Shown in pieces: positions 37,801 through 49,433 of a DNA stretch of 64,000 nucleotides (positions within the stretch are counted from its first letter, which is position 1; every line of letters begins with the position of its first letter). The DNA is from Panagrolaimus kolymaensis (lineage: Eukaryota; Nematoda; Chromadorea; Rhabditida; Panagrolaimidae). The notes under the pieces are model-generated. The model had not been told where the DNA came from. It ran no database searches and worked only from the letters and a program-made list of their open reading frames with translations. The stretch lies in the NCBI GenBank assembly GCA_028622995.1, contig JAJQJQ010000021.1, positions 186,001 to 250,000 of the forward strand. Direction: 5' to 3'. Position numbers and translations under genes: made by a program.

Positions 37801-38280
37801 GATGGTAGCGGGTGGCTGCGACATGGCTTAGTTCCACATGGCGCGGTTGGTTTGTTTTTGTGACGACGACGACGACTACCTTCTTTCTCCTCTCCCATAG
37901 CCTCTCACTTTATTTTTTATTTTTCGTGCCAGCTGCCAATTTTTTTCCTCTTCTTTTTCTTCTTTTTTCTGACAGACCGTCACTTTTTTTTCTTCGCCTC
38001 GCTTCGTAAAATGGAATGAAATGAAATTCTTTTAATATTACGTTTTTTTTATTATTATTTGTTCGTCGTTGTTGTTGTTCAACTACATTTTTTTTACTTT
38101 CGTCAAATAAAAAGAAACGTAAAAATTAAAAACTTTTATAGTATTTTTTAGGTTTAAAAGCTGCGCCTTTTTTTAATATTCTCAACAGTTTTAAAAAAAA
38201 CCTAATTTTATTTTAAAAATTTTAACTTTCCTTTTATTTCCATTTTTTTGCACCAAAAAGCTTTTTTCCCTTCCCTTCCA
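34900..38280. other. Motif-poor, GC-elevated segment, regulatory-looking
   Basis: The CAGTT array is almost absent from about 35.0-36.28 kb and 36.6-38.18 kb. Instead there are GC-rich patches: a GTCGTC triplet run near 35150-35175, CCCGCGGCGCCGG near 35307, GCCGCTGGCTGCCGCCAGCC (a small hairpin) near 36018-36037, CGTCTAT/ATAGACG near 36097-36118 and GAGAGA runs near 35330 and 37623. ORFs on both strands overlap here (35678-36082, 37500-37898) without domain or splice support. A first exon or promoter of an unseen gene is possible but not shown. Confidence 0.4.
36742..36758 (+). repeat. Uninterrupted run of 17 G
   Basis: A (G)17 homopolymer stands alone in DNA of roughly 80% A+T. Long G runs form G-quadruplexes and in C. 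elegans depend on the DOG-1/FANCJ helicase for stable replication. The length may differ between individuals or be a sequencing estimate. Confidence 0.95.
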
Positions 38281-38284
38281 TCTT

Positions 38285-40850
38285 GTTCAGTTTTTTTAAA
38301 AATAATGACCGCTTTTAAAAACATATTTTTTTATTTGCAAAAATAAATTTATGTATGTTTGTGTGTCATTTTCTATTTATTTATTTTTACATCATTTTTC
38401 TTCAAAAGAAAAAGATAAATGAAAAATGGACATACATACATATTCTTTTTTATTCATTCCTTTGGGGAAGAGAAAAGAAATGTCTCTTGAGCAACCGGCG
38501 GCGACCATCGGCGATGGTGGTAGTGGTAGTGGTCAGTCATGGTTGTTGTTTCGTCATCATCGTTACTTCTTTCTTTTTGTTGAAAAAAAGAAAGAAGAGA
38601 ATTAAAATAAAGAATTGGTTTTATTGATTGAGTTTTTTTGTTGGACTAACTTACTAAAAGAAAAATAGTTTTAAAATTAAAGTGATTGAGTTGCTGAAGT
38701 CTCATGCCATTAATCAGTTTTATCTTTAAAAGTGTTTTATTTGTGCATTTGAGTGTCACAAATAATTTGATGCTTACAGTTTTTTGCTATTTGATGGACG
38801 AAAAAAGAGTTTCACATCTTAAACTCTTTGTGTTTTGGCTGTTTTTTTTTGCACAGTTTTTTTTTTTAATATTTAACTCTATGTCTCACACATATTTCTC
38901 TCATTGTACAGTTTTTTTCTTCTTATTTAAATCAACCCTGATTCCATTCATCTTCACCCTAGACTTTATTGTCTCTACAGTTTTTAAAAAAATCATATTT
39001 TTTCTCCTCGGCTCTCTGGGCTTTAAGAAGCTACAGTTTATGTTCCATTTAAATTTCCCAACCGATACCATATCCGCTACATTCCTAAATAATCAATCTT
39101 CAGTTACTTCAAATTTTTAAAAGATTTTTTTAGAAACTAAAGAATATGATAACAATTTTTCTCCATTATTTATAGTTTCATATTTTTTTAATTACCTTTT
39201 GATCTCTCGTAAATTTTTTTGGACTCCAGTTAAAAAAATAATTCATGCTTTTCTGTGAATTCAGTGACTCTCTCGAAGATTTTGATAAACTCAGTTTTTT
39301 TTATTATCTAATTTGTAAATCCTTATTAAAGACAGTTTAAACCTTTTTTTATTATTAATTATAAATAACTCAGAATCTCTCGCAAAGATTGTAATGTTAG
39401 ACAGTTTTACTTATGTCTATTTAAATTCCAAGCAAATTTCATCATTTTCCTCATTTTTTTCTTCACCTTTTCCTATTACTCTGCAGTTTTAACTTTTTTA
39501 TATTTTGTTGATTCATATTTCATTTTACTTTAATTTTTTTTAAAACTTTTGATGATTATGTTTTTTCTTTTCATTTTCATATGACTCAACTCAACTTAAC
39601 TTTTAACTCGTGTGTTATTCGATGATTTTTACGTTCCACGCGTTTTATTTTTAGATCGTTTTCGAACGAATTTTGTTTTTTTTTAATTTTGCAAAGTCAT
39701 TATTTTTCTTACTAAATTTGACAAATTTTTAGACAATGATTCATTCGACTTTGGCGCTCACTATCATTAAAATATTTTTAGCTGTTTTTTATTTTATATT
39801 TTATTTTGACATTATGTCATCACATAAAAATGATAATGTAAGTTGTTACTCATCGTTTTTTTTGTTGTTTGACTAAACAATTAATAGGCGTAGAATTTTT
39901 TCCTATTTATCACCATCAAAAATGAATAAAGAAATAAATAAAACCCCCGCAATTCTTTATTCTTGCAAAAAAAAAAAAGCAAAAGAAAAATAAAGAGAAA
40001 AGAAAGGAGTGGTTTTTTTTTTAAATAGAATTGGTATAAATATGAGTGCTCAAAATATGAATTTTTTTATCCAGTTTTTAAATAACCTAAAATATGAATC
40101 CAATCCATTATAGCCCAGTTTAAAAAATTATTTTGTTATTAACAGTTTTTTAAAATATTCATGAATATTTAAGTTTCCATATTGCTTTACCCCCGTTTAA
40201 AAAACTTATTGAAGTGTACATTACAAAATTCCCAATTGTAACTATTTTTAAATTTTTTGAAACTTTAACTACCGCCTTTATGGGTTCGCTACAGTTTAGA
40301 ATAAAGTCAATCCCTTCCAAATTGATCCGTGAATATTCAAATTCCTTACCCCGCCTTAAAAAAAGTGTCCAGCTTAAAGTTGAAAAAAAAAAATGCCGTT
40401 TTTTGGTTTTCGTTAAAGAATATGGAAATTACAGCTTTCTTGTTTTTAGAAAAGCTCAATTATTATTTACTTTTTTAAAATAGGACCGTGGAATCGCTGT
40501 TTTTTTTAATTTCTAATACTCGTTTAAAAAATATCGCAGTTTTGAACCAAAAATTATTTATACTATCTAAATTTCAGTTTTTTTTATTTCTTTTAACTAA
40601 TATAAATTTAATTTTCAGTTTTCATCAATCACACTGCCAAGCAGAGCGTTCCATTAAGCCGATGAGTCTCATAATGCGGGTGCTTAAAAATTAAACTTTC
40701 CCTTTTTTTCCCTTCCTCCCTCTCTCTTCAATAATATTAAATAATTATGTTATGTGTGTATTCCTTTCCATTATTATTATTTCAACACAAAATTTCAACC
40801 GAGAAGCCTGTTAACGCAGTTTTAATTATTACAATATTTTAAATATTATC
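38285..40850 (+). other. Motif block 2b: oriented CAGTT(T/A) array, intergenic
   Basis: The motif resumes (38288, then densely 38717-39490), pauses at 39500-40070 and continues to about 40820. The ORF at 38704-39120 (138 aa) runs through at least seven motif copies and is probably a chance reading. No gene is supported. Confidence 0.6.
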
Positions 40851-40859
40851 AATCAAGAA

Positions 40860-43826
40860 AATCAAAAAAACAAGGATACATAACACAAATATTTTATTCC
40901 CCATTAAAAACTTCGACCACAAATATCTAAAACAAAATCAAAAGAATTATTATTCGTGCAATGCTTCATTTTTTATTTATTTCATTCTTCCTTCCTTTTT
41001 ATTACTTTCATAAACCAGAAAATGATGGAAACAGTTTCAAAGACTTACCAAAAATTTGCTCCATGCTCCAGTTAAAAAAAAAGCTATATTTAATTATTTT
41101 ATTTAAATATTTCTACAACAAATTCAACTTTCAAAAATTATTCAACAAATAAATGAACGGTAAAAAATATTATTTATTTCTCTGTGAATGGAATTATTAA
41201 AAAAAGAAAAGAAATGGAAGAAATAAAAATGAAAACAATTCCCTTTTCTAATCTCTCTCTAAAATTAAAATTATGACCTCCAATTTATGTAAATTTTCGT
41301 CTCAATACCCTTCTTTTTTTTTCTTAAAAATGATTTTATATGTGTAAAAAAATTCTACCCAAATTCGAATGTCTTTCAATCCATTTTTTTAATTTTTTCG
41401 TAAATACTTTTTTAATTCAAAACTTTTTGCCAATGTCAAAGTTTCAAAAAAAATATATACATAATTCAGTCGTCAAAAAAAAATAATTTTTATCTTTGAT
41501 AATTTTTTATTTTAAAACTTCTGATATTTATTATTACTTTTTTTTGATTTTGACCAGTCAAGCACCGATCTGCACGGGTTTTTGCAACTACAGGTCGAAG
41601 ATACTCACTCTTTTTTTTTGTTTTTTATTCATTCATTTTTTTTTTCTTTAACAAAAATTAATTTACTTTTTTTCGATATAAAAAAAAATTCTTTCAATTT
41701 TTTTAAATTAATTCTAAAACTTTCAAATTTTTCTTTTCTAAATTTTTCTTTTTTTGAGATCTTCGACCAGCGGAGGCTTGACCGGTCCTTTCGACAAAGT
41801 TTGCAAAAAACACTTTTTTTAATTTTTATTTTTGAATTAAAACTATCTTCTTTTTTTTAAAATATAAATTAAACAAAGAATCTATTTTTTATTATTAATA
41901 TTTTATTTATCCTGGTGTTTAACAAAAAAAAAAAAAAAACAACCACCCCATTGCTTTCTTTCTTTTTTTCGTAAAAGTATGGGTTATTTTTTTTTTGTTT
42001 GAGATATTTTTTTTAGTTGACATTTGCCTTCATGGAATCCGTCAACTTTCTCAGGGCATTTCCGATTTTTCCTTTTGTTTGTTGTTAATTTTAAAAATTC
42101 AAAAACCTTTTTATTTCTGTATTTTTAAGTTTTTCATATAATTTTTTTGGTTTTTGGATTTTATTTTATATGCAAACAAAGAAAATCGATGACGAAATCT
42201 TTCAACAACAACAAAAAATCTCGAGATAATCATTTTTTTTATGAATCCTTCTACCATATTTTTGGGATAAATATTATTATTTTCCCTTCAAACCTTAATT
42301 TATAAAAATCATGATATCTCGAAAGAGTCCATGAAGGCAATGCTGCTTTTCTGTATTCTTCAACTTTTATCTCTCTCAAAAAAATTACCTATTATTTTAT
42401 TTATTTCTAAGTTTTTCTAAATTTGTTCGTTTTAAAAGCGTCTTTCATTCACCAAGAAAAAAAATTTTGTTTATAAGAAAAATTAAACTTTTTTTTGTTT
42501 GATTTATTTTGTTAGAAAACTTTTTTTCTCTCCTTTTTTTCGATCTTATGAAATTTATTTTAATATTTTAATTGTATTTTTTTTTATATAAACGCAGCTT
42601 TTTTGGATTATCTTTATTTTTGTATTTTCTTTTTTATTTTCGCTTTCTCCAGCACTCCACTGCCATGCAAACTTTGCGTGTTGTCTTGTCTCAACCATCG
42701 CGCATGCGCATAGTTATTTTTTCCTTTTACCCTTCCAATCCTTCCCTCTCTCTTCCTTTAATCCTTATTTTTTTTTGTTTTCCCCAAAAAATCCTTAACA
42801 ATTAATTTTATTTTTATTACTAATATTCTTTTTTTCTTTTTTGAATTCTTAAAATTTGTAAAAAAAATAAATAATAACCTTCAAACCTAAAAAATAAAAT
42901 ATTTTTTCCTTTTTGTATTAATTAATTATGGTAAAACTCTATTTTTTTTTCTTTAAATTTTTTTAGTTGTGTCCAAACGCTCTTTCTTTATAATTGTATG
43001 GTAATTTTTTTTAAATTATTTAAATCACATAGAAGCCCATCGCTCTTTTTTATATTCTTTTTTTTCATTTTCGTAAAATTGTGTCGTCTTTCTTTTTTCC
43101 ATTCTTTTTTTCTTTATAATTTTCTTAATAAATAAAAAGTTTGTAAGGTTATGGAGTTTTTCGTTTTGTAAATGCTTCTTTTATATATATTAAAATATAA
43201 TGCTTTGACGATCACGAATAAAGTTTGTATGGCTTAATAATCATTATGTAAATTATAATTATACAAACATGAAAATAATGGAAACATTTTAATAATCATC
43301 AATCAAGCAAGGCTAAAATGTCATACCACAGTTAACACAAAAAAATAGGTTATTTTTGCGCCAAACTGCAAGAGCACCAATAATTTAGTAATTATTATTA
43401 TCAAAAATACAAATAAGTAAAATAAATGTCAAAATGTAAAAGTCAAAAGCTAAAGATTTTTTTGTATAATAAAATTAATCAAATAAATAAATATTTTAAA
43501 CAGCAACGATAAAAAAAAGTTGGGCGAACGTAATTAACTCAAAGCCAACGAGAAAAAAAAGGAGCATGATTATCAACAACCAAAAAATATATTGCAAAAA
43601 TGAAAAATTACACAAAAAACGCGATATATAAAGGAATAATCCATTTTCGTTACTGTAAAAAACAGAAGTTTGGGGATTTTGGCAATTTGTGATGAATCTG
43701 CTTTCTAAAAATTTTTTTTGAAGCTTGAATTTATTTTTCATTGTTTCTTTCTTTCTTTCATGCTGCTGAATCCTCTTCTTCTCATCATCAAAATAGTTAA
43801 AATATAAACTTAAATAGCTTAAAATT
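40860..43826. other. Intergenic; degenerate inverted repeat, otherwise low complexity
   Basis: No supported gene. A degenerate inverted repeat occupies about 41557-41815 (GGTCGAAGAT near 41592, GATCTTCGACC near 41758, with GACCAGTCAAGC matching the complement of GCTTGACCGGTC). A second pair, TGCCTTCATGGA near 42026 and TCCATGAAGGCA near 42328, is about 300 bp apart. A GC-rich patch lies at 42648-42715. These look like decayed hairpin elements. Confidence 0.4.
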
Positions 43827-45046
43827 ATGTCTAGTGGGAAGGCTAAGAAAAGGAAGATCGAATCAACCAATCCTGTTGAAGCTCCGAATATTAATAAATC
43901 ATCTCAAAATGGATCAACAAGTATGTTCACATCTGTCATTGTTTCATTTGCATTTTAATATTGTTTTTTCTAATTCTTACTCTTATTTTTAGGTAAAGAA
44001 AATAACCCTCCTCCTCAAAAGCTTGCAAAAATCATCCATCAGAAGCGTCAAAAGTTTTTGGACGAGCCGCAACTATTTGATTATTATGTTGTCATTGATT
44101 TTGAATGCACTTGTTGGGTAGACGACGAAGAATGCAACCTTGGTGAAGCTGCTGATAAACCGATTATTGGAAAAGAAAATGTTGAAACAAAGGAATTGCC
44201 AAAAAGAAAACCTCAAGAAATCATTGAATTTCCAGCTGTTCTTATCGATACTAAGAATGGACTTATTGTTGACACCTTCCAAGAATATGTTAAGCCTAAG
44301 CTTTATCCTATACTTAGTGAATTTTGTACAGAATTTACTGGTAAGTCTAATTTGTTAAGCCATGCCTAAATATCTGTAAACTTTTTCAGGAATTACTCAA
44401 CATGTTGTGGATAATGGGAAATCTTTCGAAAAAGTTCTCAATCTCTTTCTTAAATGGTTAAACAAGCATGGTCTCAATGATCCTACAAAATATCTCATAA
44501 TCACTGATGGAAGTTTTGATATTAGAGATTTCCTTAATGCTAGCTTGGTTATTCATAATCTTCCATTTCCGCATCAACTAAGAACTTTTGCTGATCTCAA
44601 ATTTTTATTTAATCAATTGTACCCTCGAAAATCTGCTGCATTGATTAGAATGCTAAAATTGTTTAATATTGAATTTGAAGGACGACAACATTGTGGTCTT
44701 GATGATGCTAAGAATATTGCTGAATTGGTAAAGAAAATGGCACGTAAAATGATTATTGTTCCAACACATCGAATGATTCCACCTGATTTCGTTGATGATG
44801 TAAGTTTCATTGAAATGATTTTGGAAGAAACGCATTTTGTTGTTGTAAAACTTTTTCTCACCGTTCTAAACCTTCCTTTTTCAGTACAAATATGCTAGAG
44901 AAATCGAATTTTCATGTGATCTTGATCGAAGAGCATTCGCTTATAGCCTTATATATGATGAGGAGCTTTACAAAGATAAATCGTATCTTGAATGTGATGA
45001 TTGTAAGCAAGGTAGCTGTAATGCAACGAAGTTTTACAAATATTAA
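43827..45046 (+). CDS. ERI1/CRN-4-like DEDDh 3'-5' exonuclease, 337 aa
   Basis: Exons are 43827-43920, 43993-44340, 44390-44799 and 44885-45046. The catalytic core starts at about residue 60: YYVVIDFECTCW gives the first two acids (D67, E69); TDGSFDIRDFL near 187-195 gives the third; GRQHCGLDDAKNIAEL gives H248 and the last acid D253. All DEDDh residues are present, so it should be active. The basic Lys-rich N-terminus (KAKKRK) could be a nuclear signal. There is no SAP domain. The C-terminus (285-337) has four cysteines (295, 321, 324, 329), reminiscent of the zinc-binding tail of C. elegans CRN-4. Family members trim histone mRNA and 5.8S rRNA ends, degrade siRNAs, or cut DNA in apoptosis. 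Which role applies here is not decidable. Confidence 0.88.
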
Positions 45047-46128
45047 CTATGTTTATTTTTATGTTTCTTATTTTTTTGTTGTTGTTTGAATAAACATTTT
45101 TTGAATGTTTCCATAAAAATCGTCTCTTTACCAATAGCATAATGTGCAGGAAGTAAACAAACCCCGAAAGGGAGTACGAATAAATTGTATTTTACCTTTT
45201 TTTTGTTATTCCATTTTTAGCTGTTGCAATTTTCAAGAATAAAGAGTTTATGGAAATTGAAGCCATTCTTTTACCGTATAACATCGAGTAACTTTAAGGA
45301 CCAAAAAAAAGAAGATAAGTTTATCATAAAAAAAATTCATAATCAAATGAAAGCATTGATTGTTAAAGAATGTTTGCACAATTGATAAGAATTAAAAAAT
45401 GCAATCGCAGCAAAAACTCCAACATCGTCGTCATTGCTTTTGAATGTCGTTGTTGGTGCGTCTTTTTTCTGTTAACATCTCTTTTAGTTGTCCTATTTCG
45501 TTAAGGACAAACAACAACAACAACGACAACACTAATAACAACAATCAAAAAGGGAAGCCCTCCACTCCAATCAATCGTTTATGAAGAAACATTCTTTTCT
45601 TTCTTCTTCTTTTTTATGGTCCAACAAAAAGTACTAACAACCAACAAGCAACCACCAGCCGATTTTTAAAGACAAAAAAGCAACGAAAGAAAAAAGTGCA
45701 TTGAGTTATAAATTTATTTATTATATATATTTTAGTGTATGCTTGTTTTTATGTTTGTATAAAGAATTAAAAAATTAATTATGTTATTATTTACCGGTAG
45801 TTCCGCTACTTTTACCCTTCAATTACTTTTATTTAACAATTTTTTTGCCATTCAGAAAAAATTATGAAATTATTGAACGATTTTTTGTTTTCATAAATTT
45901 TTCATAAAAAAAAATTCAAACAGTTCCGTAAAGTTTTTTTCGTGGTGAAAGTCTTTCTTTCCCTTCTTTCACAAACCTTCGCTCTCTGTTTTTTTTGTTG
46001 CTTTCAATGTCAAAAAAGAACCCGATTTCGTAAACTCTCTTTTATTTTAGTCTTTCAATCTTTTAAATAAAGTTTTTTTAATTCAAAAAAATAAAAGCGA
46101 GCTGCTTTGCTGCAGTTGATTTATAATT
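45047..46128. other. Intergenic between exonuclease and CCDC97 genes
   Basis: The exonuclease poly(A) signal AATAAA is near 45090. The rest is AT-rich with CAA/CAACGA repeats near 45510-45545. No gene or motif array is seen. Confidence 0.5.
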
Positions 46129-47821
46129 ATGCCTGAAAATCCTTATTGCTCATCCGATCGATTATTTCGATCTATTATTGAACAAGATGGTGTTTTTTAT
46201 CGATCTCAACAACGTGGTGAAGCTGAATTTACTTCTGATGAAAAACATGAAATGCTGAAAGAATTATATTCTCGAAACCCTGCCATATTTCTTCAACGTT
46301 ATCATTCTTTTATATCTCCATGTAAGTTGTTTTTTTAACCTTATTAACGATCTTGGGAAGTTCTAAAATGGCACAATGATGCTTCACACTTATTTTTTTC
46401 TTTCGAAATATTCATTTTCATTAACCCTAAAAAGGTTCTCGTTTTCTATTTTTGTTACTAAACTCCATAAAATTATAGCTTGTGTCCATATTTACATCAC
46501 CAAGCTCGCTCACTTTTTTTTGTATCGATTAGCTGATTGACACTCATGTTTGCTTCCTTTTTTAGGTTTCGTTGAATTATTTGATGAGAATGATTACGTC
46601 ACAAATCATTATTTACAACTTATTTCTGCTCGAATGGATGCTAAAATGCCTGGTTCACAAATGGATATCAAAAATAAGAATCAACGATATTTACAACTTT
46701 TGAAGCTCAAAGAAGAAGGAGAATATTTTAGTAATGAAAAGATGCGTGAACGTGATCCCATGTTATTTGATGCTATGGTTGGAAGGTTTCTTGATGATTC
46801 TGGTATGTACATATATTTTTATGCTTCAAGAGCCTTTTAAAATGTGAGCAAATTGTAAGAACATATGCAATCCTTGCTCCTTATGATGCTTTTGTGATTA
46901 AACCTTTCAATTTGTAACTCAAAGTTTTAGCTTAATTAGCTTATCATAATGACTTTAACAAGTCCAAACTGCTTCCTTTTTTGCCATTCTCCCTCCCTTT
47001 TTGTTACATTTTTATATATTCACATATTTCGTTTTAGAAAAGCTTCAACTTCGTCCTACAGTGGATCGCCCAGAAGGTTCGTGGTCACAAATGATGGAAC
47101 AATTTGAAGATGAAAACAAAATTTCTCATCGCCGTAAGCGTCAACTTGAAAATGAATGGTCGTTGCCATGTAATTCAGTATGTTTGTTTCATTTCTCTCT
47201 TTTCTTTTTCCACCAACATAATTGGCACCTTTTTATCCTTCTTTTTTTTAGAAAGAAACTGCAAGATTTATGTCACATGCTGGTGCAAGAATTACTAGTT
47301 TGGATGATTTAGAAACTATTGAAGGCTTGGATGAAGGTGATGAAGAAGCTTTACGTTCAACATATCCAAGGCATTGCTCCAAAGGTGATATCGATTCAAT
47401 TGTAAAGAAGTTTCGAAAGACTAATGTTAAAACTGAAGGTTAGTTTCTAAACGACTTGTATATGTAAAAAGTGAAAGTGATTATGTTTTTAGAAAGTACA
47501 ACATCGTCAAAAGCTTGGGGCGACATTGATGGAATTTCTACGGGTGTATCTCAACTTTCAAAGCAAGAAGATGAAGAGGATGATATCCATTTTGGAAGAA
47601 ATGTTGGTGAAATGGATGATGATGAAGTGATAGCAGCTGCTGCAGAAGATGCTCATGAATATCCTCAAGAACTTATGAGAACTGAATTGGTATCACTGAT
47701 GGAGCAACGATTTTTATCTGGAGAAGATGCAGAATTTTATGATTATGAATCTCATGATGCAGCAATGGACAAAATACGTGAAAGAGATTTAGAAGATGCT
47801 TATTTTGATGATGTTGAATAA
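46129..47821 (+). CDS. CCDC97: CCDC97 family protein (spliceosome-associated), 361 aa
   Basis: Exons are 46129-46321, 46566-46802, 47038-47177, 47252-47438 and 47493-47821, all in frame. The N-terminal part contains the family hallmark in which a short helix (LYSRNPAIFLQRYHSFIS) leads into a segment predicted to follow dimer-like helices (FVELFDENDYVTNHYLQL). The middle repeats R-Y-L-Q-L-L-K-L and the RERDPMLFDAMVG element. The C-terminus is strongly acidic (EDEEDDIHFG) and ends in RERDLEDAYFDDVE, as in metazoan CCDC97. Human CCDC97 is about 340 aa and is reported with the SF3B complex of the U2 snRNP. The same role here is inferred. It lies in a run of compact housekeeping-type genes on the + strand. 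Confidence 0.82.
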
Positions 47822-48386
47822 CTTGTTATATTTGTTGTATTATTATTATTAGAAACCGTCTTGTCCCATTTTGTTGCTGCTATAGCTTTAACCAAACATG
47901 GTTATTTTTACTTTCATCGATAACAATCTTTTCCATTATTTCGCAATTTGTAGTCACTTTTAGCAAGCAAAATGCGAACATAAAAGCAGCGAGGAGGATG
48001 GAAAAAAAGGAACACTTTTTTGTTTGTTTCGTAATTTCTAACTTCCAATCAAATTTTAAACCCTTTCTTATTATTTAGTTTAGCTTTATTTTTTAACTTT
48101 ACTATTAGATTCACCACATTGCCTTACCTCTCAAGTGGCATAAAACTTTGACCAAACACCCTTTTTTGCTTGACGGTTTATGTGTACATATTGTTGCTAT
48201 GACTTTTTTGGTTTTGATATTTTTTGAATAAATTTCGAGTTATTTTCTTGTTTCATTCGTGTTGTTTTATCGGGTCTTTTACCTGCCATAATTACTATCT
48301 TATCAATGTCTTTGTGTTTGATTATGTTATTACTAATGTTCAAATTTCAGGTGTAATTGGTAATATTTTCTACAACTGTTCAAGAT
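47822..48386 (+). promoter_or_regulatory. Intergenic with trans-splice acceptor upstream of the GYF gene
   Basis: A poly(A) signal AATAAA lies near 48228. An acceptor CAAATTTCAG ends at 48350, 36 bases before the GYF-gene ATG, with no matching donor or start nearby. This fits a spliced-leader site. Whether the two genes form an operon cannot be told; the spacing (565 bp) is longer than typical operon spacing. Confidence 0.45.
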
Positions 48387-49433
48387 ATGGGTGACTACGC
48401 TACTAATGGTGATAATAGCCTCAAATGGCTCTACGTTGGTGAAGACAATAAAATCTATGGTATGTTTATCTCTTCATGTTTGGTATCATAGTACACATTT
48501 GTTCTGGAGAAGTTACAACTGTAAAGCTTGTAGCGATGAAGAAAAACCAAGTTTGCTTACTTTTAAAGCTCTGTACAATGATTATAATAATGCTCCATTT
48601 TCTTACAAAATACTTTAATCTCTTTAATTTTTAGGTCATTTCACTAGTACCGACATGCAAAAATGGTATACAACTGGATACTTTGGTGATCGTCAATTGA
48701 TTAGAAGTACTGAAGATGATGACTTCCATAGTCTTGGTGATTATGTCAACATGTGCAATGGTTCACCATTCCTTTCTGAAGGATATTCCTCGTATAATCA
48801 AGCTGAATTATATGATGGAACTCAACGTCAACAAACAACTCCAATTCCAATGAATCTTCCAATGGCTCAACAAATGATGATTCCACCAAATGTCTCTTCT
48901 CAAGGTTATGCTCCATCACTTTTTATCAATCCTAATTCAGCAAACATGGCAAATTATTCATATCCTTTATTGATGGTACCACCTGGTATGGGAACGTATG
49001 ATGAAAGTCAAATTGCATATCAACAAGAAAGTTATGGTATTAATGAACGTGATAATCCATCTTCCTCTTCTGTTAGTGAAACACCTGATAGTGAACGATG
49101 CTTACATGTAAGATAATTTTACTTCTGTTAGTTTGCTTTACTAACTCTCTTGTTTTTTAGATGATGGAAGATATGCGAGTTACGATGCAAACCTTTGATA
49201 AATCTGTTGGCACTGAAGATGCTCCATGGCTTGCTCGAAAAGTTGATGCAGCAACTGATGCACATGTTTTTGATTCAAATTGTGTTGATTCTTCTGCACA
49301 AACTGTTGTTCAAACTGTATGTTTTCTTTTCTAATATTCTTTACGTCCATTTTATTTATTCTTTCAGATTCGTGCTAATCAAGTTGGTCGTCTGCTCAAA
49401 GAACTTACTGGTATCCAATATTATATTCGTTAA
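48387..49433 (+). CDS. Small GYF-domain protein, 255 aa
   Basis: Exons are 48387-48459, 48635-49107, 49161-49316 and 49368-49433. The GYF domain spans about residues 12-70: KWLYVGEDNKIYGHF, then DMQKWYTTGYFGDRQLIR and DDDFHSLGDYV. GYF domains bind proline-rich peptides and occur in GIGYF translational repressors and the spliceosomal CD2BP2. The usual G-P-F is G-H-F here. The middle is Gln/Pro/Met/Ser-rich and disordered. The C-terminus has a short helical end (VGRLLKELTGIQYYIR). The protein is far shorter than GIGYF proteins and lacks other recognisable domains. Confidence 0.83.

Noticed and set aside
35678..37898. Minus-strand ORFs of 132-134 aa opposite + strand ORFs
   Set aside because: Open on both strands at once, low complexity, no domain. 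Treated as unexplained GC-patchy DNA.
38704..39120. 138-aa ORF, Phe/Leu-rich, looking like a membrane protein
   Set aside because: It crosses many CAGTT motif copies and T-runs, and has no splice or domain support. T-rich DNA yields Phe/Leu-rich chance ORFs.
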